Positions 1-11,089 of a stretch of DNA of 64,000 bases are shown here, piece by piece (the first letter of the stretch is position 1; each line of letters starts with the position of its first letter). The notes under the pieces were generated by a model. It was not told the DNA's origin. It saw only the letters and a list, made by a program, of their open reading frames with translations, and searched no databases. The position numbers and the translations under genes are program-made. The stretch comes from Solea solea. Its lineage: Eukaryota > Chordata > Actinopteri > Pleuronectiformes > Soleidae. The stretch spans positions 2,398,501-2,462,500 of the forward strand of contig NC_081144.1 in NCBI RefSeq assembly GCF_958295425.1, given 5' to 3'.

Positions 1-1159
1 GCTTCTTCTGAATCACAAAACACGGAAAAGCAGCAGTTAAAATCAGGCCTGAACTTATCATACAGCTCCTTCATGTCTGACACTATTAGACTCTGAAAGC
101 AGCACTGATCATGGTGGAACACATGCACTTTATCTCCTCTTTATCACTGTTTCCCAAACTTTTAGTAAGGGGATGTACTTTTTCAAGATGACATACCATG
201 ACACCATTTACTATCTATATCGTGAGCATATGTGTGAATATTGTAATGTTTCTGGTTACTTTTGAAGCCATTTCTGTGACACCTAAAACTACCTGGAATG
301 AATGAGTGAGTAATTTGAGCAGAGCCAACACAAGGAGACAGGAAGTAGGTTTTCTCCACTTTATGACCAATGAAATGTCAACAGTTTTCTTTTTTGTAGT
401 TCTTAAATTTCATAAATGCAACAAAACATCATTCTTTTAAATATATCTATATAGTATATCTGTATAAAAACCTTAATACATGTTATTATCTTGATGTTGT
501 GGATTAAATACATTTGGCAAATCCACATTAATTTTATTTGGGTGTAGAGGGGGAGACGGCTCATTTGATCCTTAAGGTTGCAGACGCCCGATCTAGGTTT
601 ATTAATACTATGTATGTATGTATGTGTATATATATGCCAGATCTCGGTACAGATCTGTTGGCTTTACAAAAGAAGAAATCCACCTCATGATAAAAGCAAT
701 ATAACGTTAGATTATTTTTTAAATTAAGGCGTTTTAGAAGGAGTATTTGGTGACTGTAGTCAATGAAAACAGGCAGTCACTGTTAGCTTTATCAGTTTTT
801 ATGTCAAGAGTCGCGCTGACACCACATATGTTTAAACGTAAACAGAGTTCAGTCACGTTAACGGCATCTATGCATGAACTGTACTGTCATAATTAATGTT
901 TTTTAAGTTACACACACACACACACGCAGGGAACAACAACGTGGTGGTGACGCCGCTGCTAAGCTAACAGCCGAAGGCCACACGTTAGCTGCGCTGCGTG
1001 TTGTTCGGATTAAAACACGTCGGAACCGAGTCCGAACTCTGCTCTAACATCAGCACCATCACACACGGAGTGTCGCGTCATCGCCCACAGTTTGTCGAAC
1101 TCCCACTCAGCACAAAAACACACGTTTGCGAGACTTTTCCCACACGCGATTGTACTTAC
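1..1159 (-). other. rpl22 intron 1 (part)
   Basis: No coding exon is visible. The stretch holds a short TATG/TGTA run near 610-640 and a CA run near 910-925. It is read as intron because of the donor at 1159. Confidence 0.4.
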
Positions 1160-1171
1160 AATAGGCGCCAT
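1160..1171 (-). CDS. rpl22: Ribosomal protein L22, first coding exon only (partial)
   Basis: Only four codons, MAPI, are in the window. They are followed at once by a strong splice donor, GTAAGTAC, on the minus strand. Vertebrate RPL22 begins MAPV or MAPI, and from memory its first coding exon is comparably tiny. RPL22 is a cytosolic large-subunit ribosomal protein. Two further points support the call. A pyrimidine tract typical of 5'TOP ribosomal-protein mRNAs lies about 12 bases upstream of the ATG, and the next gene is icmt, the neighbour of RPL22 on human 1p36. Positions 1-1159 would be intron 1; no further rpl22 exon was found there, so the body of the gene lies to the left of the window. 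Four codons alone cannot prove identity, so the call rests on promoter type and synteny. Confidence 0.6.
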
Positions 1172-1182
1172 GGCGTAGAAGC

Positions 1183-1217
1183 AGGGGGAAAGGAAGAGCG
1201 CCGAGGGCGCATGCGCG
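1183..1217 (-). promoter_or_regulatory. rpl22: 5'TOP start and NRF1-like site of rpl22
   Basis: Read on the minus strand, 1197 down to 1183 is CTCTTCCTTTCCCCC, a classic terminal oligopyrimidine start that would give a 5'UTR of about 25 bases. Just upstream at 1207-1217 is GCGCATGCGCG, close to the NRF1 consensus. The surrounding 940-1260 is richer in CpG than its flanks. TOP mRNAs are known to be translationally controlled by mTOR/LARP1; that this one is so controlled is inferred. Confidence 0.55.
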
Positions 1218-1221
1218 ACGT

Positions 1222-4200
1222 TAACAAATCGAACACGGAGTCATCGATTGGATCCGCACATCTAAGGTTGATTAACAAAACATTTTTTTGCCTCCATGTA
1301 CATTTGAAAACATTAACAAACGTAGAATTTCTGAAATAAATAAAATAAATAACATATAAGGGAAATATTTTTCTAAAGGGGATTTTTTTTCATTCATTTT
1401 TTAAAACTTATTATGAAAAGTGACTCAAAAGGAACTTAAAACTGTAATTGTCTGATTATTTTTGTCATATCATTTCTGAATGTTTATGTTCAGGATTTAG
1501 AGTGTACACACACCACATGTGATCCTGTAATATATTAATGCACGTAAAATAAAATGGAGAGAAAATAGGTCCAGTGGATCACAAATACCTAAAACATGTT
1601 TATTTCTGTTCAGAGTGACAGCTGACTGAACTGAATGATCAGCAGGATTAACACATCCTAGTTGTTTCTGCACAGAATAAATCACAGAATGGTAATTTAT
1701 GCTGCTTTCATGCAACTGAGTTGAGGCTAAATTCAGCCAAGATAAATGACATAACCCAGCTTAATCCCCTACACTAGTTTTATGAAACAGGCCACAGATC
1801 CTTGTCAATAAAACAACACAGCAGAAAGTGAAGAGGTCATTGTCACACTGGATTATTAACATACGATGACAAAGTAGAGACAGTCTTACCTTCATGTAGT
1901 GTTAATTAGAGTTCCTTCTCTCTTTCACTGACAGATTTAACCATCCTTTATCTTCTGTGCATCCATGACGTGTCACCTTGTTCATGTCCTTGTAAAAGGA
2001 GCCGAGGACAAAGACGTTCAACAAAAAAAGAATAATGAAGACAAAGCCTTAATAATAACTGCCTTGTTTTTAATTCACACAAGTGATGTTGAGAAAATCT
2101 GTACAGTTTTCTGTCAGAGTAACAAACCGTTTAATGCAGGACTATGATAAATAAATAGTACTCCACACACGATGAAAGTGCAACAGATTTCAGAAGTGAA
2201 CTCAGGTGACATGCTGCGTCGGTCGACTCATTGTCCCATAGAGTCGTTTAAACATTATCTAATCCCCCACAGAGCAGGTTCATGTTTGCTACAGGTGTCA
2301 CACTCCCACACTCATTCACACACTCACTCACTCACTGAGCCTCTCTGACTGCTTTACACAAATACAGCTTTCAGCAGATTGTGCCACTGGTCAAAGTAAG
2401 ACTTGCATTATGATGAACAGGTTGAATATTTCTCGTGCCTTCTGGTGTCGAGTTAGTCCTGAGTGTTATGATTAGCAGCAGTGAGCAGACTCTACACTTT
2501 AACACAGACAGTGAAGTGATGGTATCCACCAATGCATCGTCAGCTCAATAATCTGCATCCATATTAAAATACCTAGAAGTGTTTATCACCCTTTAGATGG
2601 ACTAGAAGCTGATTCTCCCCTCAGTAGTTGTTTGCTTTGTGTCAGAAAGTACAACTTATGAGAAGCAAAGGTGAAAATTGATCTTTTGTTGAGACAACAA
2701 CAAAGTAAAAGTGTTAACTGAGCTTTTCGTTCTCAGCTGTAAGTCTAGTCATGGCCAATAAGAACCATTCAATACAAGTAACTTCATCATTTTATCCAAA
2801 AGCCTCCGTTCATGACCACCCAGACTAAACAGCATCAGTGTTTTTGAAACCAAACTAAGCCTGCAGTATTTTTAACCTTCTCCAATTTTAGTGCTGTAGT
2901 GAGAGATGCCAGGTTCTTAAACAGAGGTTCTTAAACAAAAACAGAGAAGTGTGGATGTCACCTAAAGGCCCATGAGGACGAGAGTAAGGTGGCGACACCA
3001 GGAGGAGGGTGAGCCTTCTTATCGTACGGTGAGGAAGTGGGCAGCTGACGTAACACATGTGGCACAGGGAGCCTGGATTACAGTCGAGAAAAACAAAACA
3101 AACAGACATTTTGATATAAAGTATTCTGTAATATACACTGTGATATGAAAATCCACAGGAATTGTCAAAAGATAACTTCAAAACCTTTAGTCTCATCTGC
3201 ATAGAAATGAACACTAATGATCAGTGTGTAAACCATCATTTTACTTTTTTTAAGTTCTGCTCTAAGTGTTGGAAGATACTGTTAACTGATGGCAAACCTG
3301 ACACGAAGAGCTCAACCAATTACGTGATTAAGTATTTCAGAAACACTTAAGTGGAGTTATATATGACTAAAATGATCAGACAGACACATGTAATTGAATA
3401 GTCATGACAGAGAAGTGCAGTATTTCTTTTTAAATGAAGCAGCAAAAAAAAATGTAGCATAATGCGTTGATGTTTCCTATGTTCCTGTGATGTGACATGT
3501 GTTTGAGTATATTGCGATAAAGATACATAAATGACAAAGCCTGGATAATGAACGCCATCACACCCAAAACATCAGCTTCTACACAGACAGGATTTATGAC
3601 CACTGGACTATGTGTGTGTGTAAACGAAGGAGGGTCGATGTGGAAATAGAACTGTGTTAGGACTTTCTACAAACCCTTTTCTTCTACACATGAACGTCTC
3701 AATGTGCACTCAGAAAACTGCAGCATACAGACGCCGTGTTGAGCAAATGTACCCAAGTAAAACTTTGGTATACAGTAGAAGGTACTATGGTCGATTTAAA
3801 GACTAAAGAAACCACCTGTGATAAATAACTCCTACTATCAAACGTGTTTACGAGGTGGTGAACAATCCACTTTTGTTGAGCAGAAATATACAAAAGGTTT
3901 AGGGATAGTGCACTTTGACCCAACTCCAGATAGTTGTTGAAAGATATAGATGAGCCTAAAGAAAATAACTCTGGATCAATACGTCTTGTGATTCTCAATC
4001 CTTTTCCTTTTAAACGTCTCCTAATAGCCCAGTGGACAAATCAACTTTGAGCACAACAATGAGGACACTATGCATGTGCGTAAAGCATGCAAACATAAAC
4101 ACAAATTTAACGGATACAGTGAGTGTAACTGGAATACATCTAGTACAGTGGAGGTTCTCTGGTCTTTAACGGGATTTTGGAGGTTGGTAGAAAAAAACAG

Positions 4201-4381
4201 CAGCCCAGCTGCCCGCCTCGCACCCAACGGTCACGGTCTTTTCTGTGAGCTACAGGCTCTCAGCCAGCTGCAGGGTTTCCCCTCTGGAGGGCAGTGGTCA
4301 CGGCAGACACCGCACAACCACCAGGTCTGACCTGTTGTACTTCAGGAAGTCTGTTACATCGGGCATCCAGCTCTCGGTGTG
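1222..4381. other. Spacer between rpl22 promoter and icmt stop
   Basis: No open frame here resembles a gene. Part must be icmt 3'UTR, as icmt ends at 4382 on the minus strand, but I could not pick its polyadenylation site; the nearest canonical minus-strand AATAAA that I noticed is far away at 1599-1604. A short GT run lies near 3610. Confidence 0.4.
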
Positions 4382-7300
4382 CTAGTTGACGCGGATGCCT
4401 GAGATGAAGGGAAGCCCAGTGGAAACCTTCTTTTTGTACTGCACATAGTCCTCAGCAAAGAAATTGATGAGGGAGACCTCCTCCTCCTCGATCCGCTCTC
4501 GGAAGAACCGCCAGCTGGCTATCGTGTAGCCCAGCGTACACACTGGGTTACACAGCAGGATCTGAAGCAGTCAGACAGTTTTTATGAGACACATAGAACT
4601 CCATAGGTTTTATTGCAATAAAGTGTTTGTTTACAGGCAGTTGCATGGATAATGAACAACCCAGAACTCATTATTTGTTCCTATAAATGAAAGGGATGCT
4701 TATAGTTTAGTATTCTTACAGGGTATTTTATAGGTGGCTCACAACACATTAACCGTGCCGGGGTCCAGGAGCATTGCAACATGTCAGAATCTTTTTAAAA
4801 TGAGACAGTCCTTGGTGAGATAGTGTTGTGTTGAATACATTTATGCTAAGGGTTTGGCAGAAAGTGGGTTAGCGGCTGGATCTCACCTGTGTTCCTATGC
4901 TCCAGTAGAACCAGCCCACGTAGGAGGGATGTCTGAAGTACGCGTAGACACCGTCAGTGACCAGCACGTGGCTCCGGGCCTTCTCATTCTGCACGATGTG
5001 GTTGAAGTTGGAGCCGGCAGTTAACATGGCCGCCTTGCGCAGGCCCTCACCGCACAGCACCATGAACAAACCCAGGTAGCTCAGCCAGTGCAGCTGCTTC
5101 AGCTCTGAGACAGAGACACAGAGAGAGAAGTCTTGAATTTCAGCACCATGTTCAGGTTTGGGAAAAGAATTTATAGCTCAGAATAAAGACAAGTTAATAT
5201 TGTGATGGTGGCTTCTGTGGTAAAGTACTATAATTTTTTTATATTAATATTTATATGAATATAAGCACATTTAGTGTTTATAGGTTTCCAGTACAGTTCA
5301 ACTGTACTAAATTAGGAGTTAATCTGATTCATTTGTCTGTTTTTACATCTTAAGATACATTTTTACATACATTTCTGATGATTTCTATGCCCCAAAAATG
5401 ACCACACGTTCCAGCCTGACCACCAAACTTAACATTTGCTGGGCAAGGGATGTTCTGTAAAATGTTCAGAGCATCTTTTGTGATCATTTCTCACATTCAG
5501 AGAACGTCCAGAATTCAGCACATGTTTAAATGGAGTGAACAAGAATGACGATAGACCACCTGGAACTGTCAGCTTCTCCACAGTAAACTCCACCCATGAT
5601 GACACAGCAGCCAGTGTGTACTCCATACTGTGGTTGAGAAGGAAGGAGTCCAGCGACAGACTGCGAGGGTTGATGACTGCGGTGACCAGATACTCAGAGT
5701 AATGGAAGAACGACAGCGAGCACATGTACCTGCAGAGAGACTCGCTGTTACTACACTGAGTAAACAAGGTTCACAATGAAGATCAATACAACTGTAAGGA
5801 AACAAAGTCACTATATAAGTCAATTATAGATTTTTTTTTTTTTTTTTATTAAATCTATAATAAATGGACTTGTTTGGTCCATAAAATGTTAGAAAATGTT
5901 AATAGTTGTTTCCCAAACCTCAAAATTATGATGTTTTTAAAATGTCTTATTTTGTCCACAAACCAAAATTATCCAATTTAATGATTTCTTTGTTATATGG
6001 AAGAAGGAAACCAAAATAATATTCACATTTAAGAAGCTGAAAAGTCAGAAAACTCTCAAAATAGTTGACAGTTAATGTAGTATTCGATTGACTAATCAGC
6101 ACTAGTTTGAACTGATCTGATCGACATCGGGTGCTGATGTGGATTAATTAAAGCTCCAGTGTGTAACTTCTGTAACTCTCTCTACCTCCCCACACCACAG
6201 CTGAGCCTACAGAGCTTTCTGAAAGGACGACTCATGGTCCATAATCCAAACAGTTATTCTTTCACTACATCACTCATGTTTCAGAGAGCTGTGGTTAATA
6301 ACCTTAACCATAAGTTAGCTTTCAACATTTGTTACACATCAATCATGTTTCAGAAGCTGCCGTCTCACTTTATTAGTGTAGTTGTTATGTTTGTTATGCT
6401 CCTTTGCATTACTGTGTCTCGACAGAAATGAAAACAAAACACTACTATACTGAAAAAGACAGAGTTTAGTGGAGTCAGTAGGCTTAATCTGCATTGTGGG
6501 AACTCATGTAAGAAACATTCCTTTATTTTGAAAAGTTGGCCTACAGGTGTACCACAGCAGGAGAAGACCATTAGGGTCACATACTACCAAAAGACAAAAG
6601 CCGGTCTGACCATATGTACATACCAGCCAAAATATGTCCACGTGGTTTCAGAGAAGCTGATAATTAGGCCACAGCCAAACGTGAATCCCAGAAAACAGGC
6701 CCTGACAGCAATCTGGAAGAATCAGACAGGTCAAAGGTTAACAGCAGATTGTATTTACAAAAATCCAGATGAACAGCAAATTTAAGTCAACACTTAAATC
6801 AAACACTGACGCCGCCAATTTTCTTTTCACACTTTAGAGTATTATGGAAGATGATAAGATTGTTATCTGAACAATTATATGTTTAACATTTCGTTGTTTT
6901 CATACAAACTCAACTACAGAGGGGGACAAAAATTAAAAACTGTGTCCAAGTCGAGGGCCAGATGAGGTCAAATTACAAAAAGTTCACAACAGATGATTGT
7001 CCATATGATTGCCTGATTTCTTCTACTGTATTTCAGTAGAACAGCACATACAGCCCTGTGGTCACATGTATCTTCGCTAGTATTTATTTATTTATACATG
7101 TATTTTACCAGATGTATAAACCTAAAAGAGAGGGGGCCAAATAGAAATGTGTGCTCTGTGATTTCAAAGCCCACATTTCATTGTTTATTTATTTTATTGG
7201 CAAGGTAACTTGATAAGTGTGGTACTAATCAGTGAGTCAGTGGAGGAAAAAAAACGTTATCTCGTGGGCCAAATACAACTGCATGGTGGGCGGGATGTGG

Positions 7301-8311
7301 CCCGCGGGCCTTAAGTTTGACATCTGTGATACAAACCAAATCAAAGAGATGAAGGTGAATGGGTGAATTACAAAACAATAGTGTAAAAGTGAAAAGATCT
7401 ATATAAATACAAATCATTTCCAACTTTTCTTCTGATTTTATTTGCTAGTAATGAGTAACAAAGATAGTTAGAGGAAATGTTGTGGTGTGAAAAGTAAAAG
7501 TTGCTAAAAATCTCTGATAAATAAAGTTAAGTACAGTCACGAAATATTTGTACTGTGTTACAACATTACAACAAGACGGGTTGCTATCTAAAAGCAACCC
7601 TTTATTAGACCTCAGAGTTTGGGAGGGGTGTGAAGGAGTTCAGAGAGGTAAGAGGATGCCAAAAAAACAAAACAACAATAAGCATTTTAAAATCAACCTT
7701 AAAACGAATAGGAAGCTAGTGGAGGGAGGAGCAACACAGGTGTGATATGAGCTCTTTTTTATTTAAAATGGGTGTACCTAATAAATTGGCAGGTGTGTAT
7801 GAACCACAGAGTTAAACAGTGCATCTTAATCGGTTTTACTTTCTATTTAGGGAACATAATCTCCTAGAGAACATAATGAGATTAACTCACCATGTAACTA
7901 TGTACGCTAGCTGTCTACTGTATATGTGACAGCTAGCCAACATTAGCAGTGTTACATGTGTATTAAACCATGTTTTATCACCGTAAGCAGCTCTAGCTTT
8001 AAATTAAGTGTTCAACAGCATTAAAACACAAGCTTGTCTGACTCACTGAAAGACATTTAAAAAGAGTGAGAGAAGCTGACGTCAGTGCTTACCTTGTACA
8101 GAGGTGCTCTGTATGTGATTAGCAGGAGGCCGTTGACAACTGCTATGTGCATGCAAATCGCTATTTTCCCCGGAGTTTCCGTCAGATAATCGAAGACCCA
8201 GTCCAGGTGCCCAAAGCTGGTTCTTATCAGCGGGATCAAAACCACACTGAGTCCTAAAAGAAAGCATTTGACACTCACTCTTCCTTCTAGCAGCAACTTA
8301 GTGCCTGCCAT
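4382..8311 (-). CDS. icmt: Protein-S-isoprenylcysteine O-methyltransferase
   Basis: This ER-membrane enzyme methylates the carboxyl group of the C-terminal prenylcysteine of CAAX proteins (Ras, Rho, lamins), using S-adenosylmethionine. Coding exons in order are 8093-8311, 6624-6712, 5560-5729, 4887-5104 and 4382-4561. All have GT-AG borders and they sum to 876 bases, giving 291 aa against about 284 in human. The N-terminal half carries hydrophobic membrane segments. The family signature is in exon 4 (RHPSYVGWFYWSIGTQ), and the conserved tail with EEEEVSLINFF and STGLPFI is in exon 5. The chosen ATG (8309-8311) gives MAGTKLLLEG. An in-frame ATG 16 codons upstream exists but adds an unfamiliar leader. 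Introns hold a foldback repeat (5860-6110) and an hAT-like element (6915-7331). The identity is secure. Confidence 0.95.
5860..6110 (-). repeat. Foldback repeat family, copy a
   Basis: This degenerate copy in icmt intron 2 belongs to the family described at 29034-29376. Shared segments are 'ggtccataaaatgtt', 'tgtccacaaacc' and 'attcacatttaagaagctg', read here in reverse orientation. Confidence 0.6.
6915..7331. mobile_element. hAT-like nonautonomous element
   Basis: The right end, read on the minus strand, begins CACAGATGTCAAACTTAAGG followed by a GGCCCGCGGGCC palindrome. I know this end from common vertebrate hAT-derived repeats. The left end, ACAGAGGGGGACAAA, is an imperfect inverted match. 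There is no transposase frame inside. It lies in icmt intron 1. Confidence 0.5.
7426..7573 (+). repeat. Interspersed repeat shared with 42065-42250
   Basis: The segments 'gagtaacaaagatagttaga' and 'aaagttgcta', and the end 'tatttgtact...acattacaaca', recur in the same order at 42065-42250. The family is not named here. Confidence 0.5.
7770..7799 (+). mobile_element. Solitary Tc1-like inverted-repeat end
   Basis: The sequence GGTGTACCTAATAAATTGGC followed by AGGTGTGTA matches the terminal repeat of the Tc1-like family whose body is seen at 53544-53930. Only about 30 bases are recognisable. Confidence 0.5.
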
Positions 8312-8435
8312 GTTGGAAATCCTGTACCTTCGGGAAGTATCGCGATAGCTAACCGGCAACCCCGAGATGTCTCGTTCTCTTCCTGATACTTGATTTGGTT
8401 CATTTTCACTACGTTTTGTTTATTATTTAAACTTT

Positions 8436-8690
8436 ATTTAACCAGATAAATCCCATTGAGATTTTTTAGATTTTTAATAAACCTTGTTAGATTTTATTCA
8501 TGTTTAATTATTCCTATTGGTTGTTACCAGGAGCAACAGTCACTTAATATCGTTCAGAATGACAATAAAACTCCTTTGAATTCACTTTTCCAAGGGAGAC
8601 CTGGCCAAGATAGCCAGCATCACATAAAAAACCCAATAACAAACTTACACGATTAAAACAATGACAAAAAATAAACAATGTATGATAAAA
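8436..8690 (-). repeat. Interspersed repeat with 'ttatttaacca' end
   Basis: The pieces 'ctttatttaaccagataaat' and 'aagggagacctggccaagat' are familiar as parts of one abundant fish repeat, probably a LINE 3' end read in reverse. About 110 bases of other sequence lie between them. It sits just upstream of the icmt start. Confidence 0.45.
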
Positions 8691-8723
8691 AAAAAGTACA
8701 AGTGAATGACTAAAAACTAGACC

Positions 8724-9848
8724 ATGGAACGACTGGTGCTTCATCACCTCAGGCCACAGACCTGCCATGCCCTTGACCCCCTACAGTTTGCTTACCGGGA
8801 AAAGGTGGGAGTGGAAGATGCCATCATCTTCCTGCAACATCGATCTCTCTCTCACCTGGACAGAGGCAGCGGTGCTGTGAGAATTACATTCTTGGATTTC
8901 TCCAGCGCCTTCAACACCATCCAGCCTCTGCTTCTGAGGGACAAGCTGTCCGGGATGGGAGTGGGTTCACACCTAGTTGCCTGGATAAGTGACTACCTGA
9001 CCGGCCGACCCCAGTATGTGAGACTGGGGGAATGCAGGTCTGACATGGTGGTCAGCAACACGGGGGCGCCGCAGGGGACTGTGCTCTCTCCTGTCTTGTT
9101 TACCCTGTACACGTCTGACTTTCAGCACAACTCAGAGCTCTGCCATGTGCAGAAATTTGCGGACGACACAGCCATTGTTGGCTGTATCAGGAGCGGAAAC
9201 GAGGATGAGTACAGGGAGCTCATCCAGGACTTCGTCAAATGGGGTGACAACAATCATCTGCTCCTAAACACCACCAAGACCAGGGAGATGGTTGTGGATT
9301 TCCGGAGATCCAGGGTGCACCCAGAACCAGTTCTTATCAAGGGGGACTGTGTGGAGGTGGTGCACACCTACAAATACCTGGGAGTACAGCTGGATGACAG
9401 GCTGGACTGGACCACCAACACAGATGCTCTGTGCAGGAAAGGACAGAGTCGCCTGTACTTCCTTAGAAGGCTGGCATCCTTCAACGTCTGCAGGAAGCTG
9501 CTACAGACCTTCTACCAGTCTGTGGTAGCGAGTGCCCTCCTGTACACAGTGGTGTGCTGGGGGGGCAACCTAAAGAAGAAGGACGCTTCACGCCTGGACA
9601 AACTAATAAGGAAGGCAGGCTCTGTTGTAGGCACAGAACTGGACAGTCTGACATCGATAGCTGAGCGACGCACACTCAACAGGCTCCTGTCCATCATAGA
9701 CAATCCACACCATCCACTACACAGCACCATACACAGACAGAGGAGCAGCTTCAGTGACAGACTGCTGTCAATGTCCTGCTCCACAGAAAGACTGAGGAGA
9801 TCATTCCTCCCCCATGCCATCAGACTCTTCAACCTGCATCATACATGA
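8724..9848 (+). CDS. LINE reverse transcriptase fragment, uninterrupted
   Basis: This is a 374-codon open frame with no stop or frameshift. Polymerase motifs appear in order: motif A FLDFSSAF (D58), motif B GAPQGTVLSP (from residue 114), the catalytic FADD (145-148), and motif E YKYLGVQLDDRLDW. The C-terminal part shows the usual LINE pattern ending near LRRSFLPHAIRLFN. It lacks an upstream endonuclease and therefore cannot move by itself. The ATG at 8724 is an internal methionine of the original ORF2 (MERLVLHHLRP), so any expression as a separate protein is unlikely. The intact frame points to a fairly recent insertion. It is not a host gene. Confidence 0.85.
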   Translation: MERLVLHHLRPQTCHALDPLQFAYREKVGVEDAIIFLQHRSLSHLDRGSGAVRITFLDFSSAFNTIQPLLLRDKLSGMGVGSHLVAWISDYLTGRPQYVRLGECRSDMVVSNTGAPQGTVLSPVLFTLYTSDFQHNSELCHVQKFADDTAIVGCIRSGNEDEYRELIQDFVKWGDNNHLLLNTTKTREMVVDFRRSRVHPEPVLIKGDCVEVVHTYKYLGVQLDDRLDWTTNTDALCRKGQSRLYFLRRLASFNVCRKLLQTFYQSVVASALLYTVVCWGGNLKKKDASRLDKLIRKAGSVVGTELDSLTSIAERRTLNRLLSIIDNPHHPLHSTIHRQRSSFSDRLLSMSCSTERLRRSFLPHAIRLFNLHHT

Positions 9849-10046
9849 CACATACATGCAAGCACACATGTACATCTCATTCTACAACGCCTTTATATTT
9901 TTTATATATTTTTTCTTTTTTCCTTTTTATACATATGTTTCAGTTTATATTTAGACTGTACATAGACCTGCATGCCTCTTATGTTTCTATCGTGTAACAT
10001 ATTCTGGAGCTGCTGAACTGTGAATTTCTCTGTGAGATGAATAAAG

Positions 10047-10047
<1 letters not shown>

Positions 10048-10108
<61 letters not shown>
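10048..10108 (+). repeat. (TCTA)n microsatellite, LINE tail
   Basis: About fifteen TCTA units follow 'gaataaagta' at the LINE 3' end. Such tails form during target-primed reverse transcription. Confidence 0.9.
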
Positions 10109-11089
10109 GTATATGTGATGGAATCAGCCTCAAATATTCTTAATTTTAATTTAAAAGCACTCGATAAAATCGAGAATTTTCCAATAATTCTGCTATGAAT
10201 GAATGGTGCAGATTGGATAAAAGCCCATAAGAAACACACAGTAACAGATAATCCTGGGAATGACAAGAGCGTAATGATTTAATCACTTATCATCTCAAAG
10301 TAATGACTTTCCATCTCAAATAAGAAGTAACTATCTTAGGGTAAATATTATTATTTTTTCTCTCAACAAGTCCTTAATATCTAAATAATAATAACTCATT
10401 TCTATTTAAATGAAGGTGCTACATCTTACCATTTTTTGCCGATTTATTGTTTTTACAAAACACAAAAAAACAACCAGGGATTCTCAGACAATGGAAGTAC
10501 ATAGTCCAAATAGTGTTAAGTAGACATTAAAGGCTGGAAATGATTGAGGTTCTGCAGATTTGGAGACAGATTAACGATTATTTATAATATACCCTAATGA
10601 GAGATGGAGGTACTGAGGGTGAGCTCATCCATTGGATGTTCTTTTTGAATTAATTAACTTTATTCATTTAGTTTTTGATTCATCCCTTTGTCTGTTGTAT
10701 GGTTGTGGATTTTTTGTTTTTGTTTTAAGGACAATGTAATCCAAAATATTTGCCCCAACTCGCTGAATTAATCATCCATCCACCCCCTCAGTGTAATAAG
10801 ACATTCTGCAAACATGAGCCACAAATGTTTTACATTTATTCATTAAAAAACAATGTTAAAATTTGTTTTTTAATAATACACGTTATATTACTGTACATGA
10901 TACATGTTTACTTGTCATGACATCGCTGTCAGAGCAGGAAGTCTTTGTCAGTGATCTGCTGTTGTTACAGTATTTCTGAGGTTTGTGTTGTGTCGATTGA
11001 GTGTCGCTTACAAATATCAATGTCTCATTGATGTCACGTCGCCACCCTTTTCATATTTTCTTTGCCGATCTTCTCTCACAGCAGGAACA
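10109..11089. other. Spacer downstream of rtel1
   Basis: No gene was seen. It includes the rtel1 3'UTR on the minus strand. A minus-strand AATAAA lies at 10835-10840, about 250 bases past the rtel1 stop, and is a plausible polyadenylation signal. Confidence 0.4.

Larger units (their letters stand above)
8715..10108 (+). mobile_element. 5'-truncated Rex1/L2-like LINE
   Basis: The element comprises a reverse-transcriptase frame (8724-9848), a 3' tail and a (TCTA)n run at about 10048-10108. The junction 'gatgaataaag' plus tetramer repeats is a hallmark of fish LINEs of this group. The 5' part, including the endonuclease, is absent; the frame starts just inside the palm-fingers region. I found no clear target-site duplication. 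A 45-base copy of the same tail lies at 58057-58100 in reverse orientation. Confidence 0.85.

Noticed and set aside
998..1339. 113-codon plus-strand frame over the rpl22 promoter
   Set aside because: It spans CpG-rich promoter sequence, has no family resemblance and overlaps the antisense TOP start.
8724..9848. Host gene of 374 codons
   Set aside because: All motifs are those of LINE reverse transcriptase and it ends in a LINE tail.
10048..10108. CRISPR-like array
   Set aside because: It is a simple TCTA microsatellite without spacers; the organism is a vertebrate.
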